Numbered from the stretch's first letter, positions 49,120 to 60,134 are shown. The stretch is 64,000 nt of DNA from Mesorhizobium sp. J428 (GCF_024699925.1 NZ_JAJOMX010000001.1:2270001-2334000), one strand, 5' to 3'. Translations and numbers: made by a program. Notes: generated from the sequence alone by a model not told the origin.

Positions 49120-51245
49120 CGGCCAGCGTAGAGTTCAGAACGGAGCCCTGGTCGAAGTATCGTCGTGCCGACGAACTGGTGCTCGCCACCCAGACGCTCA
49201 GGCCCGATGCCGATCCCGAGCGCCTGTCGCGGTTTGGTGACGACCGCTGGGACCTCCGCCCGGCTATCTTCCGCGAGAACGTCCCGCGGGGGCTGACGTC
49301 GGTGGATTTCGGCGTGATCGCCGACCCCCTCCAGCGGCTGACCGCCAAGGAGTTCCTGTGGGCGCGCATGAACGAGGCATCGCCCTTGCCGACGCAACCC
49401 CGCATGGCGCCGACCACGGCGCGCACGACGCTGACAGGGATCGCCAGCTTCATGGACTTCGTGGCGCGGGAGTGCGGAAGGTTCTCGATGCACGCGGTCG
49501 ATCAGCCCCTGCTCGATGCGCACCTTGCCGAACTGAAGAGCAAGCAGGGGCGCACTGCGGAACGCATCACCCATCTGCTAGCCTATCCGATTCTGCTCGA
49601 TCGCTACGGCCCGTATCTCACCCTCGGCGGCTTCTCCTGCCAGCCGTGGCGCGGCCGACCGGCAGCACAAGTGGCGGGCAGCCCCCGCAAGTCGCTCGCA
49701 GTCGAGAACCGGACGCCTCGTATCCCCGAACCCGTCATCGGCGCGCTGCTGCACTGGTCGCTGAAGTATATCGATCTGTTCTCGTCTGATATCTTCGCCG
49801 CGCGCGCCGACCTCGAAGCGTTCAGGGCAGCACGTCTCCATAATGCCTCGACCGGCGACTATCTGACCGACAGGCTCGATCTCTACATCGGCCGCCGTTG
49901 CGCGGCCGGACGGGGCATTCCGCTGCGCTTGGCGAACAAGGGCGGCTATTCCCAGCCGCCTCCGGACGGGCGGATGAACTTCGAACTGATCGCCCTGCAA
50001 CTCGGCTGCAAGACCGCACATCTTCTGGAACCTGTGCGACGTAAACGGCTCGATCGCGCCTTCGCGCGCCTCGGCGGCGAATCCGGCGGCATGGACAGCA
50101 AGGTTTCGCTCGATCCGGACACCGGGCGACCATGGCGAGATCGGTTCGATCAGGACAGCGTCGCTCGGGAGGAACGGATGCTGCAGGCGGCGGCCTATGT
50201 CGTCTGCGCCTATCTCACCGGAATGCGTGACAGCGAGTTGCAGGCCATGCGCGTCGGGTGCTGCACGACAGTTCGCAGCGCCGACGGCCTCGTCGAACGC
50301 CATCAGATCAGGAGCACGGTCTACAAGATGCGCGCGCCGACCGGCGAGGAAGCCGAATGGATTACCATCGCACCCGCCGTGCGGGCGGTCGCCGTGGCCG
50401 AGAGGCTCAGTGAACGACAGCGCGCAACGCGCGGCATAGAGACGACCTGGCAGAGCCTGTCGATGGCAAGTGCCGCCTCAGCCGAACTGCGTATGGGGAT
50501 CGGACCGCTCATCAACGATCTTCGCGACCGGATCGATGGCATGGCGGCCGACGGCCAGGCGATCCCGCAGGTCGATGGTGCCTCCTGGTGGTTCACCACA
50601 CGCCAGTTCCGCCGCACGCTTGCCTGGCATGTCGCCAATCGCCCGTTCGGAACCGTGGCCGGCAAGATCCAGCATAAGCACACATCCATCGCCATGTTCG
50701 AGGGATATTCCGGCAGCAGTCCGTCGGGCTTTCGTCAGGAAGTCGAACAGGAACGTGCCCTCGGCCAGCTTGATGATGTGGTCGAGCACTACGAACAGGC
50801 TGTGAGGCACAACCTCCCTCCTGCCGGCCCGGCAGCAGCGCGACTGCGCGCCGAGTTCACGAGGATCAGGGACGAACTGGGCGACCTGCCGGGCCGGATT
50901 GTCGAGCCTCAAAGGCTTCGCGCCATGCTAGCCCACCTCGGGCGCACACTGCATGTCGGATTGCTGGCGGACTGCTTCTTCGATCCCGACACGGCGCTCT
51001 GTCTCGACCAAGACAAGGACGATCTCGATCGCACCATGCCGGCCCTATCGCAGTGCCGCCCCGATCGCTGCCCCAACGCCTGCATCACCCGTCGTCATCT
51101 TCCACCATGGCAGGCGTCCATCGCCGAAGCCGGGCGGTTGCTGGAAGACCATCGGCTATCGCCACTTCAGCGCACCGCGCTCACACAGGATATCGAACGT
51201 ATGCGCCGCCTGATTGCCCCTCTGCTGGAAGGAACCAATGCATGA
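49116..51245 (+). CDS. Tyrosine recombinase-like protein 3 of the element
   Basis: 709 aa. The catalytic half shows Arg in YLTGMRDSELQAMRVG, a shortened TRQFRRTLAWHVANRPFG in place of HxLRHT, and KHTSIAMFEGYSG with the likely Tyr. The C terminus is Cys-rich (CFFDPDTALC...CRPDRCPNACITRRH), suggesting a metal site. It is larger than any subunit of Tn554, which has only two recombinases. ATGA overlaps on both sides show translational coupling to genes 2 and 4. Confidence 0.85.
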   Translation: MTASVEFRTEPWSKYRRADELVLATQTLRPDADPERLSRFGDDRWDLRPAIFRENVPRGLTSVDFGVIADPLQRLTAKEFLWARMNEASPLPTQPRMAPTTARTTLTGIASFMDFVARECGRFSMHAVDQPLLDAHLAELKSKQGRTAERITHLLAYPILLDRYGPYLTLGGFSCQPWRGRPAAQVAGSPRKSLAVENRTPRIPEPVIGALLHWSLKYIDLFSSDIFAARADLEAFRAARLHNASTGDYLTDRLDLYIGRRCAAGRGIPLRLANKGGYSQPPPDGRMNFELIALQLGCKTAHLLEPVRRKRLDRAFARLGGESGGMDSKVSLDPDTGRPWRDRFDQDSVAREERMLQAAAYVVCAYLTGMRDSELQAMRVGCCTTVRSADGLVERHQIRSTVYKMRAPTGEEAEWITIAPAVRAVAVAERLSERQRATRGIETTWQSLSMASAASAELRMGIGPLINDLRDRIDGMAADGQAIPQVDGASWWFTTRQFRRTLAWHVANRPFGTVAGKIQHKHTSIAMFEGYSGSSPSGFRQEVEQERALGQLDDVVEHYEQAVRHNLPPAGPAAARLRAEFTRIRDELGDLPGRIVEPQRLRAMLAHLGRTLHVGLLADCFFDPDTALCLDQDKDDLDRTMPALSQCRPDRCPNACITRRHLPPWQASIAEAGRLLEDHRLSPLQRTALTQDIERMRRLIAPLLEGTNA

Positions 51246-51611
51246 AGCCGATCAGCAGCATCGCGGTTCAGGCCATCGAGGAGGCGCTCGCCCGTCTCGC
51301 GGTGCATCCCGGAAGCGGCAAACTCACCGCGACGCGCCTTGCCGCCGAAGCCGGCGTGTCCCGCGCCACGCTTTACCGCGCGCCCGAACTCCTGTGGCGA
51401 TTCCGTGAGCCGAACGCCGTCGACCGCGAAGAGCCGCTGACCGCGACGGATCGCATCCGTGAGCTCGAGGCCCTGGTCGCGGTGCTGAGGGGCTGCGAAT
51501 CCGACGAACTGCGCGAACTCAGGGGGGGCGAATCGCCATATGGCTCAGCACATCCAGGCACTCAGCCTGCTCGTGCAAGACCAACAGCGCAGACTGGTGG
51601 CCAAAATCTAA
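51242..51611 (+). CDS. TnpC-like accessory protein (DUF6262 type, frameshifted)
   Basis: 122 aa when repaired. The N-terminal half has a helix-turn-helix (LTATRLAAEAGVSRATLYRAPEL) and the next part is coiled coil (DRIRELEALVAVLRGCESDEL). After ELRG the frame breaks in a run of seven Gs (51522-51528); with six Gs it continues ANRHMAQHIQALSLLVQDQQ and stops at 51611. Size and layout match TnpC of Tn554 (125 aa), which guides orientation and frequency of transposition. As written the frame runs on to 51865 with unrelated sequence. Likely a homopolymer error. Confidence 0.82.
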
Positions 51612-51893
51612 TGCTTGGCACCCTAATAAACTACCGCTCAGGGTGGAAAGCGGCTGTTCGTTTTGTCCACCCCAACGAGCAAGGAGCGCCACGACCGGAC
51701 CTTCGTGCAAACCGCGGCAAACATGAAATCCGACCCGGAGCCGCCATTCACAACACAAGCAGCTACAGCAGGTTTGAACGCGGAAATGAGACTTTTGCGG
51801 ATGTAACGACCTTGCCGCAATGCAGCATCGTCCGCCTTGCACGCGGCGAAGGGTCACTTCACTGACGGATAGAGTCACAAAACCTTCGCGACC
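51612..51893. other. Gene-free stretch between the recombinase operon and ptxA
   Basis: No coding sequence is convincing here. The Pho-box and the promoter of the ptx operon follow directly. Confidence 0.5.
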
Positions 51894-51911
51894 TTGACAT
51901 CGAAGTGTCAT
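51894..51911 (+). promoter_or_regulatory. Pho-box-like direct repeat upstream of the ptx operon
   Basis: TTGACAT-CGAA-GTGTCAT: two 7-bp half sites with a 4-bp spacer, as in the PhoB box CTGTCAT-N4-CTGTCAT. A TACTGT -10-like sequence begins about 11 bp downstream, the distance expected for PhoB-activated promoters. ptxA starts at 51975. Confidence 0.75.
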
Positions 51912-51974
51912 CCACGAGCCCTACTGTATTGCGAAACGCAATGTCTGCGTCATACACATTACAGATGGTGATCC

Positions 51975-53682
<1,708 letters not shown>

Positions 53683-53689
53683 GGACGTG

Positions 53690-54508
53690 ATGACGATGCG
53701 CGCCGCAACCGAAATCAGCACCACAAGCCATTATCTCGACCAGTACGGCCGGGCGTGGATCCGGCAGTCTGCCCAGGTTGCTGCGGTACTCGCTATTGTG
53801 CTGGTTGCGTTCTGGTATGTTGGTCTTCTGGATTTCGGGACCCTGGCTGACGGGGTTCCGGCCATCTTGACGCTGGCCCGCGAGGCGATGCCACCGGACT
53901 TCACCAACGCGCGCGCATGGCTCAAGCCGCTGGTAGACACTCTGGCGATGAGTATCGCCGGAACGGCAATAGCGGTGCTTCTGTCGTTTCCGCTGGCTTT
54001 TCTTGCTGCCAGGAATACGTCGCCGCACCCGGTCGTGTTTCAGATCGCCCGCACCCTGCTGAACGCGCTTCGCTCGGTCCCGGAGCTGATTATGGGCATC
54101 ATTTTCGTTGCTGCTGTGGGCTTTGGCGCTCTACCCGGCGTTCTGGCATTAGGCCTGCATTCGGTGGGGATGGTCGGCAAGTTCTTTGCGGAAGCAATCG
54201 AGCATGTCGATGAGGCGCCAGTAGAAGCCGCGCGGGCCGCAGGCGCAACTCCACTCCAAGTGCTGTTCCACGCCGTCTTGCCGCAGGTGTTGCCGCAGTT
54301 CGCCGACGTGTCCATCTATCGCTGGGAATATAACTTCCGCGCTTCCACGGTAATGGGAATGGTTGGCGCGGGCGGCATCGGCCTCGAGCTGATGGGATCG
54401 CTTCGCATCATGCTGTACCAGGAAGTCAGCGCCATTTTGTTCATTATCCTGGTGATGGTGACGATCGTCGATGGCCTGAGCGGCTATTTGCGGAAGAAAT
54501 TCAAGTAA
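53690..54508 (+). CDS. ptxC: Phosphite/phosphonate ABC transporter permease
   Basis: 272 aa inner-membrane permease of the PhnE family. Membrane segments include VAAVLAIVLVAFWYVGLL and TLAMSIAGTAIAVLLSFPLAFLAA. The EAA loop EAARAAGATPLQVLFHAVLPQ contacts PtxA. GTG 53687 and ATG 53690 are both possible, with a gtgagg site. Third gene of the ptx operon, 7 bp after ptxB. Confidence 0.92.
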   Translation: MTMRAATEISTTSHYLDQYGRAWIRQSAQVAAVLAIVLVAFWYVGLLDFGTLADGVPAILTLAREAMPPDFTNARAWLKPLVDTLAMSIAGTAIAVLLSFPLAFLAARNTSPHPVVFQIARTLLNALRSVPELIMGIIFVAAVGFGALPGVLALGLHSVGMVGKFFAEAIEHVDEAPVEAARAAGATPLQVLFHAVLPQVLPQFADVSIYRWEYNFRASTVMGMVGAGGIGLELMGSLRIMLYQEVSAILFIILVMVTIVDGLSGYLRKKFK

Positions 54509-54520
54509 GGACCGGCCATC

Positions 54521-55522
54521 GTGAAACCGCGCGTCGTCATCACCCACAAAGTGCACCAGGAAACCTTGGATCTCCTCTGTGACCATTGTGAAGTCACTCC
54601 CAATCAAACGATGGAAACCCTGCCCCGCGAAGAGATCCGCCGCCGCGTCGGCACGGCGGACGCAATGATGGCCTTCATGCCGGACTGGGTCGACGCCGAT
54701 TTCCTGGCAGCTTGCCCGCAGATGAAGGTCATCGGCGCGGCCTTGAAGGGCTACGATAACTTCGATGTCGCGGCCTGTACGGCCCGGGGCATCTGGCTGA
54801 GCATCGTGCCCGACCTCCTGACCGTGCCGACGGCCGAGTTGGCCATCGGCCTTACCATCGGCCTCACCCGCAAGATGATCCAGGCCGATGCCAGGGTCCG
54901 CTGCGGCAAATTCGCCGGTTGGCGGCCGGAGTTTTTCGGCCTGGGCATCGCGGGGTCCGCCATTGGTATTCTCGGAATGGGGGCGATTGGGCAGGCCATC
55001 GCCGAACGGCTGAATGGCTGGGGCGCAACGCTGCTATACAACGACCGGGTGCCGATCCCAGCGCCCGGCGGCGAAGCTCGACCTAGTGTTGCTCGGCGCA
55101 GCCTGGAGGAGGTATTATCCGAATCCGATATCGTCATCCTGGCCCTGGCGCTGGCCCCAGACACCATCCACCTGATCAACGACAGGACGCTCGCCCTGAT
55201 GAAACCAGGCGCATACCTCGTGAATCCATGCCGCGGCTCTGTCGTGAGCGAAGCCGCTGTTCTAACTGCGCTCACCAGCGGCCAGCTCGGCGGGTATGCC
55301 GCCGACGTGTTCGAGCTGGAGGATTGGGCTCGCGAAGACAGACCGCGGGAGATCGCTCCGGGCTTGCTGGGTCACCCAAACACGATGTTCAGCCCGCATA
55401 TTGGCTCTGCTGTTAAGAAAGTTCGCTTGGCAATCGAACTGCGCGCTGCAGAAAATATCCTGCAGGCACTTTCGGGTAAGCCGCCAATGGATGCCGTCAA
55501 CGATCCGAGACAAGTGGCTTAG
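54521..55522 (+). CDS. ptxD: NAD-dependent phosphite dehydrogenase (phosphonate dehydrogenase)
   Basis: 333 aa D-2-hydroxyacid-dehydrogenase-fold enzyme that oxidises phosphite to phosphate with NAD. All residues known to matter in Pseudomonas stutzeri PtxD can be matched: Met53 (AFMPD), Lys76 (ALKGYDN), the NAD motif GMGAIG, catalytic Arg238 (CRGS), Glu267 (FELEDWA) and His293 (SPHIGS). Asp175 at the end of the second beta strand suggests NAD rather than NADP. GTG start after a taagga site. The whole-length match includes [16 protein letters not shown] and VNPCRGSVV. Confidence 0.96.
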   Translation: MKPRVVITHKVHQETLDLLCDHCEVTPNQTMETLPREEIRRRVGTADAMMAFMPDWVDADFLAACPQMKVIGAALKGYDNFDVAACTARGIWLSIVPDLLTVPTAELAIGLTIGLTRKMIQADARVRCGKFAGWRPEFFGLGIAGSAIGILGMGAIGQAIAERLNGWGATLLYNDRVPIPAPGGEARPSVARRSLEEVLSESDIVILALALAPDTIHLINDRTLALMKPGAYLVNPCRGSVVSEAAVLTALTSGQLGGYAADVFELEDWAREDRPREIAPGLLGHPNTMFSPHIGSAVKKVRLAIELRAAENILQALSGKPPMDAVNDPRQVA

Positions 55523-55529
55523 ACCGGCA

Positions 55530-56399
55530 ATGCTGAATCTAGTATGGGTGCGGACATTTCTGGCCCTGGTGAAGCATAAGAGCTTTCAAGCGTCCGCGGA
55601 ATATCTTCTGATCGCTCAGCCGACGGCCTCATCACATATCCAGAAGCTTGAGGAGCAGCTGGGTGTCCTGCTATTCCATCGCTCCCGAACGGGGTGCGAG
55701 CCGACCCGGGAAGCGATGAACTTTCTGCCTTATGCCCAGAGCATCCTTCGGGTTAACGAGCGTGCGCTCGCCGCGGTCTCTGGGGAGCGACTGCGGATCG
55801 GCGCCAGTTCCAATATCGGAATCTATCTGCTGCAGCCCTATGTCCGGTCATATCTCGAAGGCCGCGATCCAACGGCCTTTGATATGGTGATTGACCGCAA
55901 TCCGTCCATCGTCGAGAAACTGGAGAATGTCGAAATAGATGTGGCCGTGTTGGAATGGTGGGACAACCGCGACGGCTGCCAAGTCGAGCGCTGGAGAAGC
56001 GAGCCCGTCGTCGTCATCGTTCCGCCCGACCATCCATTGGCGTCTCAAGACCAGATTGATCCGGCTCAGTTATCCGCATTTGAGCTTCTCGGCGGCGAGC
56101 CTGGCACCGGGACCGGGCGGATGCTTGCGAAATATTTCGGCGATCACGCTCAAATGCCGCGGGTTTCCCTACAGTTAGGTAGCACCGAGGCTGTCAAGCA
56201 GGCGGTAAAGGCTGGAGTTGGCATCTCTCTAGTTCTGGCGTCAGCCGTATCGGACGAGGTGCGGGCCGGAAGCCTGCGTGCCTTACCCTTCCCGGACCCG
56301 CCGCTACGAAAAGACCTGTTTGTCGCTTGGCGCACCGGCATTTCGGGCATGCCTATACCGGCCTTCGCCCAGCATCTATTGAATGCTCACTGCAATTGA
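55530..56399 (+). CDS. ptxE: LysR family regulator of the phosphite operon
   Basis: 289 aa. N-terminal HTH (VRTFLALVKHKSFQASAEYL, then AQPTASSHIQKLEEQLGVLLF) and a substrate-binding domain (RIGASSNIGIYLLQPYVRSY). It follows ptxD after 7 bp, as ptxE does in Pseudomonas stutzeri, and is the last gene of the operon. Whether it activates ptxABCD here is not known; the Pho-box suggests PhoB control as well. Confidence 0.92.
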   Translation: MLNLVWVRTFLALVKHKSFQASAEYLLIAQPTASSHIQKLEEQLGVLLFHRSRTGCEPTREAMNFLPYAQSILRVNERALAAVSGERLRIGASSNIGIYLLQPYVRSYLEGRDPTAFDMVIDRNPSIVEKLENVEIDVAVLEWWDNRDGCQVERWRSEPVVVIVPPDHPLASQDQIDPAQLSAFELLGGEPGTGTGRMLAKYFGDHAQMPRVSLQLGSTEAVKQAVKAGVGISLVLASAVSDEVRAGSLRALPFPDPPLRKDLFVAWRTGISGMPIPAFAQHLLNAHCN

Positions 56400-56864
56400 G
56401 ACGGTATTCACCCGCTGACGTCAGCGCCTCTCGAATCGGCTCTATGCGCGTTTTGTTGGTCGTGAACGCGCATTTCGCACGGTCTCAGCGGTCGCTCAAC
56501 CGGTTCGATGATTGAGTCAGGAGCTTAATTTAAATGCGCCGTCAAAGAGCGTGGGTACGGGCGATCTGTTTTCGCATGCGCTCTCCGGTCGGCTAAGGGC
56601 GGCCTAGCTCCGTCAACCCAAATCATGGTTCGTGTTTCTTAGTCGATCTGGCTAGCTTCTCCTGTGGCGAATGTCCGCAAAGTCGGCAATCCAGCCGCCC
56701 CGGGCAACCAATCGAAAAGGCAGAATTCCACCCACCGCGACGTTCCTGCCTTCTGCCGAGAAAGGCCGCAGTGGGTCATAGGTGTGCGTTCAACCGAGGG
56801 CGACCGAACTTCCGCTTGGGGTCGGAACCGGTATTCCGCTTAGGGTAAAGCCACTAGAACAGCT
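56400..56864. other. Gene-poor stretch downstream of ptxE
   Basis: No convincing gene. Besides the hairpin at 56444-56473, a short palindrome GCTGACGTCAGC lies just after the ptxE stop. AT content is higher than in neighbouring genes around 56520-56535. Confidence 0.5.
56444..56473 (+). repeat. Inverted repeat after ptxE, possible terminator
   Basis: Perfect 9-bp arms ATGCGCGTT / AACGCGCAT with a 12-nt loop, 45 bp after the ptxE stop. Only a short TTTC follows, so termination is uncertain. Confidence 0.45.
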
Positions 56865-57152
56865 TCAGGCGGAGCCATCACCTTCAGCACCGCTTCGCGT
56901 CGCACTGCTGGCTGGAGACGCCCCTCGTTGACGAGCACGGCCGCCCTTCGCCTTACGGCTGCGCCAACCGCGATCCGAACGGACGAAGGCTTCCAGCATG
57001 TGCGGAATTAGGGCTGCGGTGTCCACGGGTTCGTAGAGCCGGCTGTGCTCGGCCGCATACTGATCGAGTTCCTCCTTGAGAGGCTCCGGCAGGATGATGG
57101 TCATGCGGACGACGCCAACCTTCGGCAGCCGACCGAGCCTCAGATCCGGCAT
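56865..57152 (-). CDS. DUF2274 homologue carried by the nested element
   Basis: 95 aa. Aligns with DUF2274 along its first 70 residues: MPDLRLGRLPKVGVVRMTII, EPLKEELDQYA, VDTAALIPHMLEAFVRSDRGW. A basic tail (RSRKAKGGRARQRG) follows. An aggaggtgaaca site precedes the ATG at 57152. It lies just inside the right end of the element, in the same direction as the trb operon and immediately after the broken DUF2274, so it could replace the lost protein. The ribbon-helix-helix-like look suggests DNA binding, but the function is unknown. Confidence 0.8.
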   Translation of the reverse strand: MPDLRLGRLPKVGVVRMTIILPEPLKEELDQYAAEHSRLYEPVDTAALIPHMLEAFVRSDRGWRSRKAKGGRARQRGASPASSATRSGAEGDGSA

Positions 57153-57301
57153 TGTTCACCTCCTGCTTGTGAGACAAAGACATGTTGACTGTTCAGATAA
57201 TCGGCGTAGGCGACGAGGTCGCGATGCACTGCGGCGGGAAGCTCGATGGTGAGTTTGACCGGCCGGTCGTCGGCAATGGGGCCGAGTTTCAGTTTTGCCA
57301 T
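57140..57301 (-). pseudogene. N-terminal half of the split DUF2274 gene
   Basis: Reads MAKLKLGPIADDRPVKLTIE, then LPAAVHRDLVAYA up to 57203, where the native gene ends and the element begins; 20 element-encoded residues (starting DYLNSQHVFVS) follow to the TGA at 57140. The missing C-terminal half is at 45576-45722. The start lies 3 bp after the trbI stop, and the fusion frame overlaps the start of the element's own DUF2274 homologue. Confidence 0.88.
57169..57201 (-). repeat. Right terminal inverted repeat of the nested element
   Basis: Read inward on the minus strand it starts ATTATCTGAA and reaches TGTCTCAC at 57176-57169. The left end has the same two blocks with 4 bp less between them. 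Confidence 0.7.
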
Positions 57302-57304
57302 GGA

Positions 57305-58474
57305 TCATCCGCCATAGGGTTCGAGGACAAGGTCGCGCGTAACGATCACGCGGACGGGAAAGCCGGGCCGGATGGTGAGCGTCGGCCTAATTTGCAACTG
57401 GCGCTGGACGATCTGCTGACCGGCGTCGTTGATGGTGTCCTGCGCACCGCCGCGAATTGCGCTGATCAGGCGATCGTTGTCGTCGGCGGCCAGTTCCGTC
57501 CCGACGCCGAGCAGGGTCGAGAGTGCAGCCGCCTTGGCGATGTCCCACCAGTGATAGTCGACGCCGTCCTCAAGCCCGGCATAGCCTTGCGTGTCGGCTC
57601 CAGATTGACGTTCCAGCACAATGGAACGCCCGTTCGGAAAGATCAGCCGGTTCCAGACGAGCAATACCCTGCGCTGGCCGAAGCCCACATCATTGCTGTA
57701 CTCGCCGATGATGCGGGTGCCCTGGGGGATCAGGAGCATGCTGCCCGTCGGACTGTCATAGATGTGCTGGGTGACCTGCGCGGTGATCTGTCCGGGCAGA
57801 TCGGAGCGAATGCCGGTGATGAGCGCGGCCGGAATTACGGACCCGGCCTGTAGCACGTATGGCGATGCCGGCGGCATGACGCGATCGGGCGCAACGGTGC
57901 GCCGGTCCACGGGACCGCTGAGGAATGCGATATCGCTGTTCTGAGCGGCGGGCGGCTGACCGCCGAGAATGAGACCGACGGTTTCGGGCGTAGGCGTAGC
58001 ATTCGCCGTGGCCGGGGCGGTCTGGAAGAAGACCCGGCTGGTGCGCGCCGCCTCTTCTTCGGCAAGGCGTCGTTGCTCTTCCGGATCGACCGCCGGCGTG
58101 TTCATCGTGGGTGGGACGACGGGCCGCCCACGCTCCTGGGCGTCGAGGATCGGCCGGCCGAGATCACCAGGCAAGGCGGGGCCGAGCACCGGGCCGGTAT
58201 AGTCGCGGGGCAATTCGTTGAGCCCATCCGCGGTGCTGCGGTTCTCGGTCGAATAAAGCTCTTCGCTGCCAACTCCGTCCTCCGGGCTCTGAAGCGCATA
58301 GATGAGCGCACCACCGACGCCGAGCGCGGCGACGAGGCCGATGCCGGCCAATACCCGGCGCGAGAGCCGCGTGACGCGCGGAGGATTGCCGCGCAGCCGC
58401 ATCGGTTCGGCCGTGTCGGCGGGCGATGCGGTGAGCGGAGCGCTTTCGTCTTTATTGTCATCGATATCGTTCAT
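57305..58474 (-). CDS. trbI: Conjugal transfer protein TrbI (VirB10-like)
   Basis: 389 aa T4SS core protein that spans the envelope. One N-terminal membrane helix (RRVLAGIGLVAALGVGGALIYAL) precedes a Pro-rich linker and a C-terminal VirB10/TrbI domain (YVLQAGSVIPAALITGIRSD, LLIPQGTRIIGEYSN). Its start overlaps the trbG stop by 4 bp. The N-terminal half of DUF2274 follows immediately. Confidence 0.95.
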   Translation of the reverse strand: MNDIDDNKDESAPLTASPADTAEPMRLRGNPPRVTRLSRRVLAGIGLVAALGVGGALIYALQSPEDGVGSEELYSTENRSTADGLNELPRDYTGPVLGPALPGDLGRPILDAQERGRPVVPPTMNTPAVDPEEQRRLAEEEAARTSRVFFQTAPATANATPTPETVGLILGGQPPAAQNSDIAFLSGPVDRRTVAPDRVMPPASPYVLQAGSVIPAALITGIRSDLPGQITAQVTQHIYDSPTGSMLLIPQGTRIIGEYSNDVGFGQRRVLLVWNRLIFPNGRSIVLERQSGADTQGYAGLEDGVDYHWWDIAKAAALSTLLGVGTELAADDNDRLISAIRGGAQDTINDAGQQIVQRQLQIRPTLTIRPGFPVRVIVTRDLVLEPYGG

Positions 58475-59448
58475 GACGCAGGCCTCCCGTCGATTCGCAC
58501 GATCCTGACGGTCTGCTGCCGGTCGCCGCTGCCGAGACGCAGCTCGGCGGCCGCGAAGATACGGTCCACGATCAGGATGTTGCGATAGATGCGGCTGTTG
58601 ACGATCTCCGGCTCTCCATCGGAGCCGAGCACGAAGAGCGGCGGCATCTCGCCTTGTACGATTCCGGCGGGGAAGACGATGTAGACCCGTCGCCCGTCAT
58701 CGAAGACCGACACCGGCCGCCAGGGCGGGCTGTCGCCTTGCAGGCCGTAGCGATAGTGTCGCGCCGAGGTTGCTGGAATGGTCGGGGTGGCCGGCGTTGC
58801 GCGCTGTGTGGCCGGCGGCTGCGGATAAGCCCAGGCGACCGCCGGCATGTAAGGTTCCTCTTCGGCGCGCAGTTCGATCATATACGTGCGGCGATCGGTG
58901 GTGACGACGAGGTTGGTCGTGATGTCCGGACGCGTGGGCTTGACGAGGATATGGACGCGCCGTGTCGCGCCGGAACCGCTTGTCGTGTCGCCGATGATCC
59001 ATCGCGCGGTATCGCCGGCGGCGATCGGTCCCGCGCCGGTGAGGGCCTCGCCCGGCTCGAGCGCGATGTTGGTGATCTGGCCTGGCGACGCATAGACCTG
59101 ATAGAGCGCGCCTTCGCTCCAGGGATAGATCTGGATCGCGTTGTAATAGCCTTCCCGGCGGGGTTCGATACGCGCGGCCGCATTGGCGCTCTCGACCTGG
59201 CCGGTCGGCGTGGACGCATCCGTGCCGCCTCGTGCAACCGTCCATGCCGGTGGCGTATGGAGCGCCCGCGGCCGTTCGTCCGTGCTTGGTCTCTGCACCG
59301 TGGGCAGCGGCGGCACGCTGTCGTCGTAGCTGATTTGCGGTGGGCGGTAGGTGGCGCATCCGGCAAGCGTGGAGGCGGAAAGCAGCACAAACATCAGTAC
59401 GGATTTACGGAAAACCGGAAGTGCGGGTTTGCGGAAGATCGTGCTCAT
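58471..59448 (-). CDS. trbG: Conjugal transfer protein TrbG (VirB9-like)
   Basis: 325 aa. A lipoprotein-like signal (VLMFVLLSASTLAGCATYRP with lipobox Cys) precedes the VirB9/CagX-type domain (AIQIYPWSEGALYQVYASPGQ, TNLVVTTDRRTYMIELRA). The ATG at 59448 overlaps the trbF stop (ATGA). Part of the outer-membrane core complex of the T4SS. Confidence 0.95.
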   Translation of the reverse strand: MSTIFRKPALPVFRKSVLMFVLLSASTLAGCATYRPPQISYDDSVPPLPTVQRPSTDERPRALHTPPAWTVARGGTDASTPTGQVESANAAARIEPRREGYYNAIQIYPWSEGALYQVYASPGQITNIALEPGEALTGAGPIAAGDTARWIIGDTTSGSGATRRVHILVKPTRPDITTNLVVTTDRRTYMIELRAEEEPYMPAVAWAYPQPPATQRATPATPTIPATSARHYRYGLQGDSPPWRPVSVFDDGRRVYIVFPAGIVQGEMPPLFVLGSDGEPEIVNSRIYRNILIVDRIFAAAELRLGSGDRQQTVRIVRIDGRPAS

Positions 59449-60134
59449 TGGCTCATCTCCCGCGACCAGTTGATGGCGTTGACGTAGATGCCAAGCGGGT
59501 TGGCGCGCAGCTTCTCGGCGTCGCGCGGCGGCTGGATGACGATGGTCAGGATCGCCGTCCATCGCTCCGTGACGGAGAGCTGCCCGTTCTCAAAATGCCG
59601 CTCCGTCCAGGCCACCCGGAAGGAGTTCGGCGAAGCGCGGATGACGCTGGAGACCTCGACGGAGACTTGGTTTTGTCCCACGCGCGTGAAGGGATCGTTG
59701 GCCCGCGCATAGTCATTGAGCGCGAGCGCCCCGCGGTCGGTGGTGAACTCGTAAGCGCGCAGCCAGTTCTGACGGACCACGATCGCGTCGGCGGGGATCG
59801 AACGCACCTGCTCGATGAAGCGCGCCAGATGAAACGCGATCTGCGGATCGGTGGGCTGGTAGTCGGCAGTGGCAGGCGCGACGGCCTGCGCCTGGCCGAG
59901 ATTGTCGACCTGCACCACCCAGGGCACGATTGAACCTGTGGCGGACTGCCAGACGAGCGCCGCCGCGAGGCCGCCGGAGAGGATCAGCGAGCCGAACGCC
60001 ATGCATCTCCAGTTGCGCGCCTGCACGCGGGCCGAGCCGATGCGCTCGTCCCAGACCTGGGCTGCACGCTGATAGGGCGTTTCAGGCCCGGGAGATTTGC
60101 CGTAGTGGGTCGAGGATCGTTTGAAGAAGCTCAT
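59445..60134 (-). CDS. trbF: Conjugal transfer protein TrbF (VirB8-like)
   Basis: 229 aa. An N-terminal cytoplasmic region with TPYQRAAQVWDERIG and one membrane helix (AFGSLILSGGLAAALVW) are followed by a periplasmic VirB8-type domain (VSVEVSSVIRASPNSFRVAWTE). The ATG at 60134 overlaps the trbL stop (ATGA). Confidence 0.95.
   Translation of the reverse strand: MSFFKRSSTHYGKSPGPETPYQRAAQVWDERIGSARVQARNWRCMAFGSLILSGGLAAALVWQSATGSIVPWVVQVDNLGQAQAVAPATADYQPTDPQIAFHLARFIEQVRSIPADAIVVRQNWLRAYEFTTDRGALALNDYARANDPFTRVGQNQVSVEVSSVIRASPNSFRVAWTERHFENGQLSVTERWTAILTIVIQPPRDAEKLRANPLGIYVNAINWSREMSQ

Noticed and set aside
46067..51611. RIT (recombinases in trio) element
   Set aside because: RIT elements have three recombinases of about 300-420 aa and no TnpC-like gene or cargo; here the sizes are 414, 603 and 709 aa plus TnpC-like, closer to Tn554.
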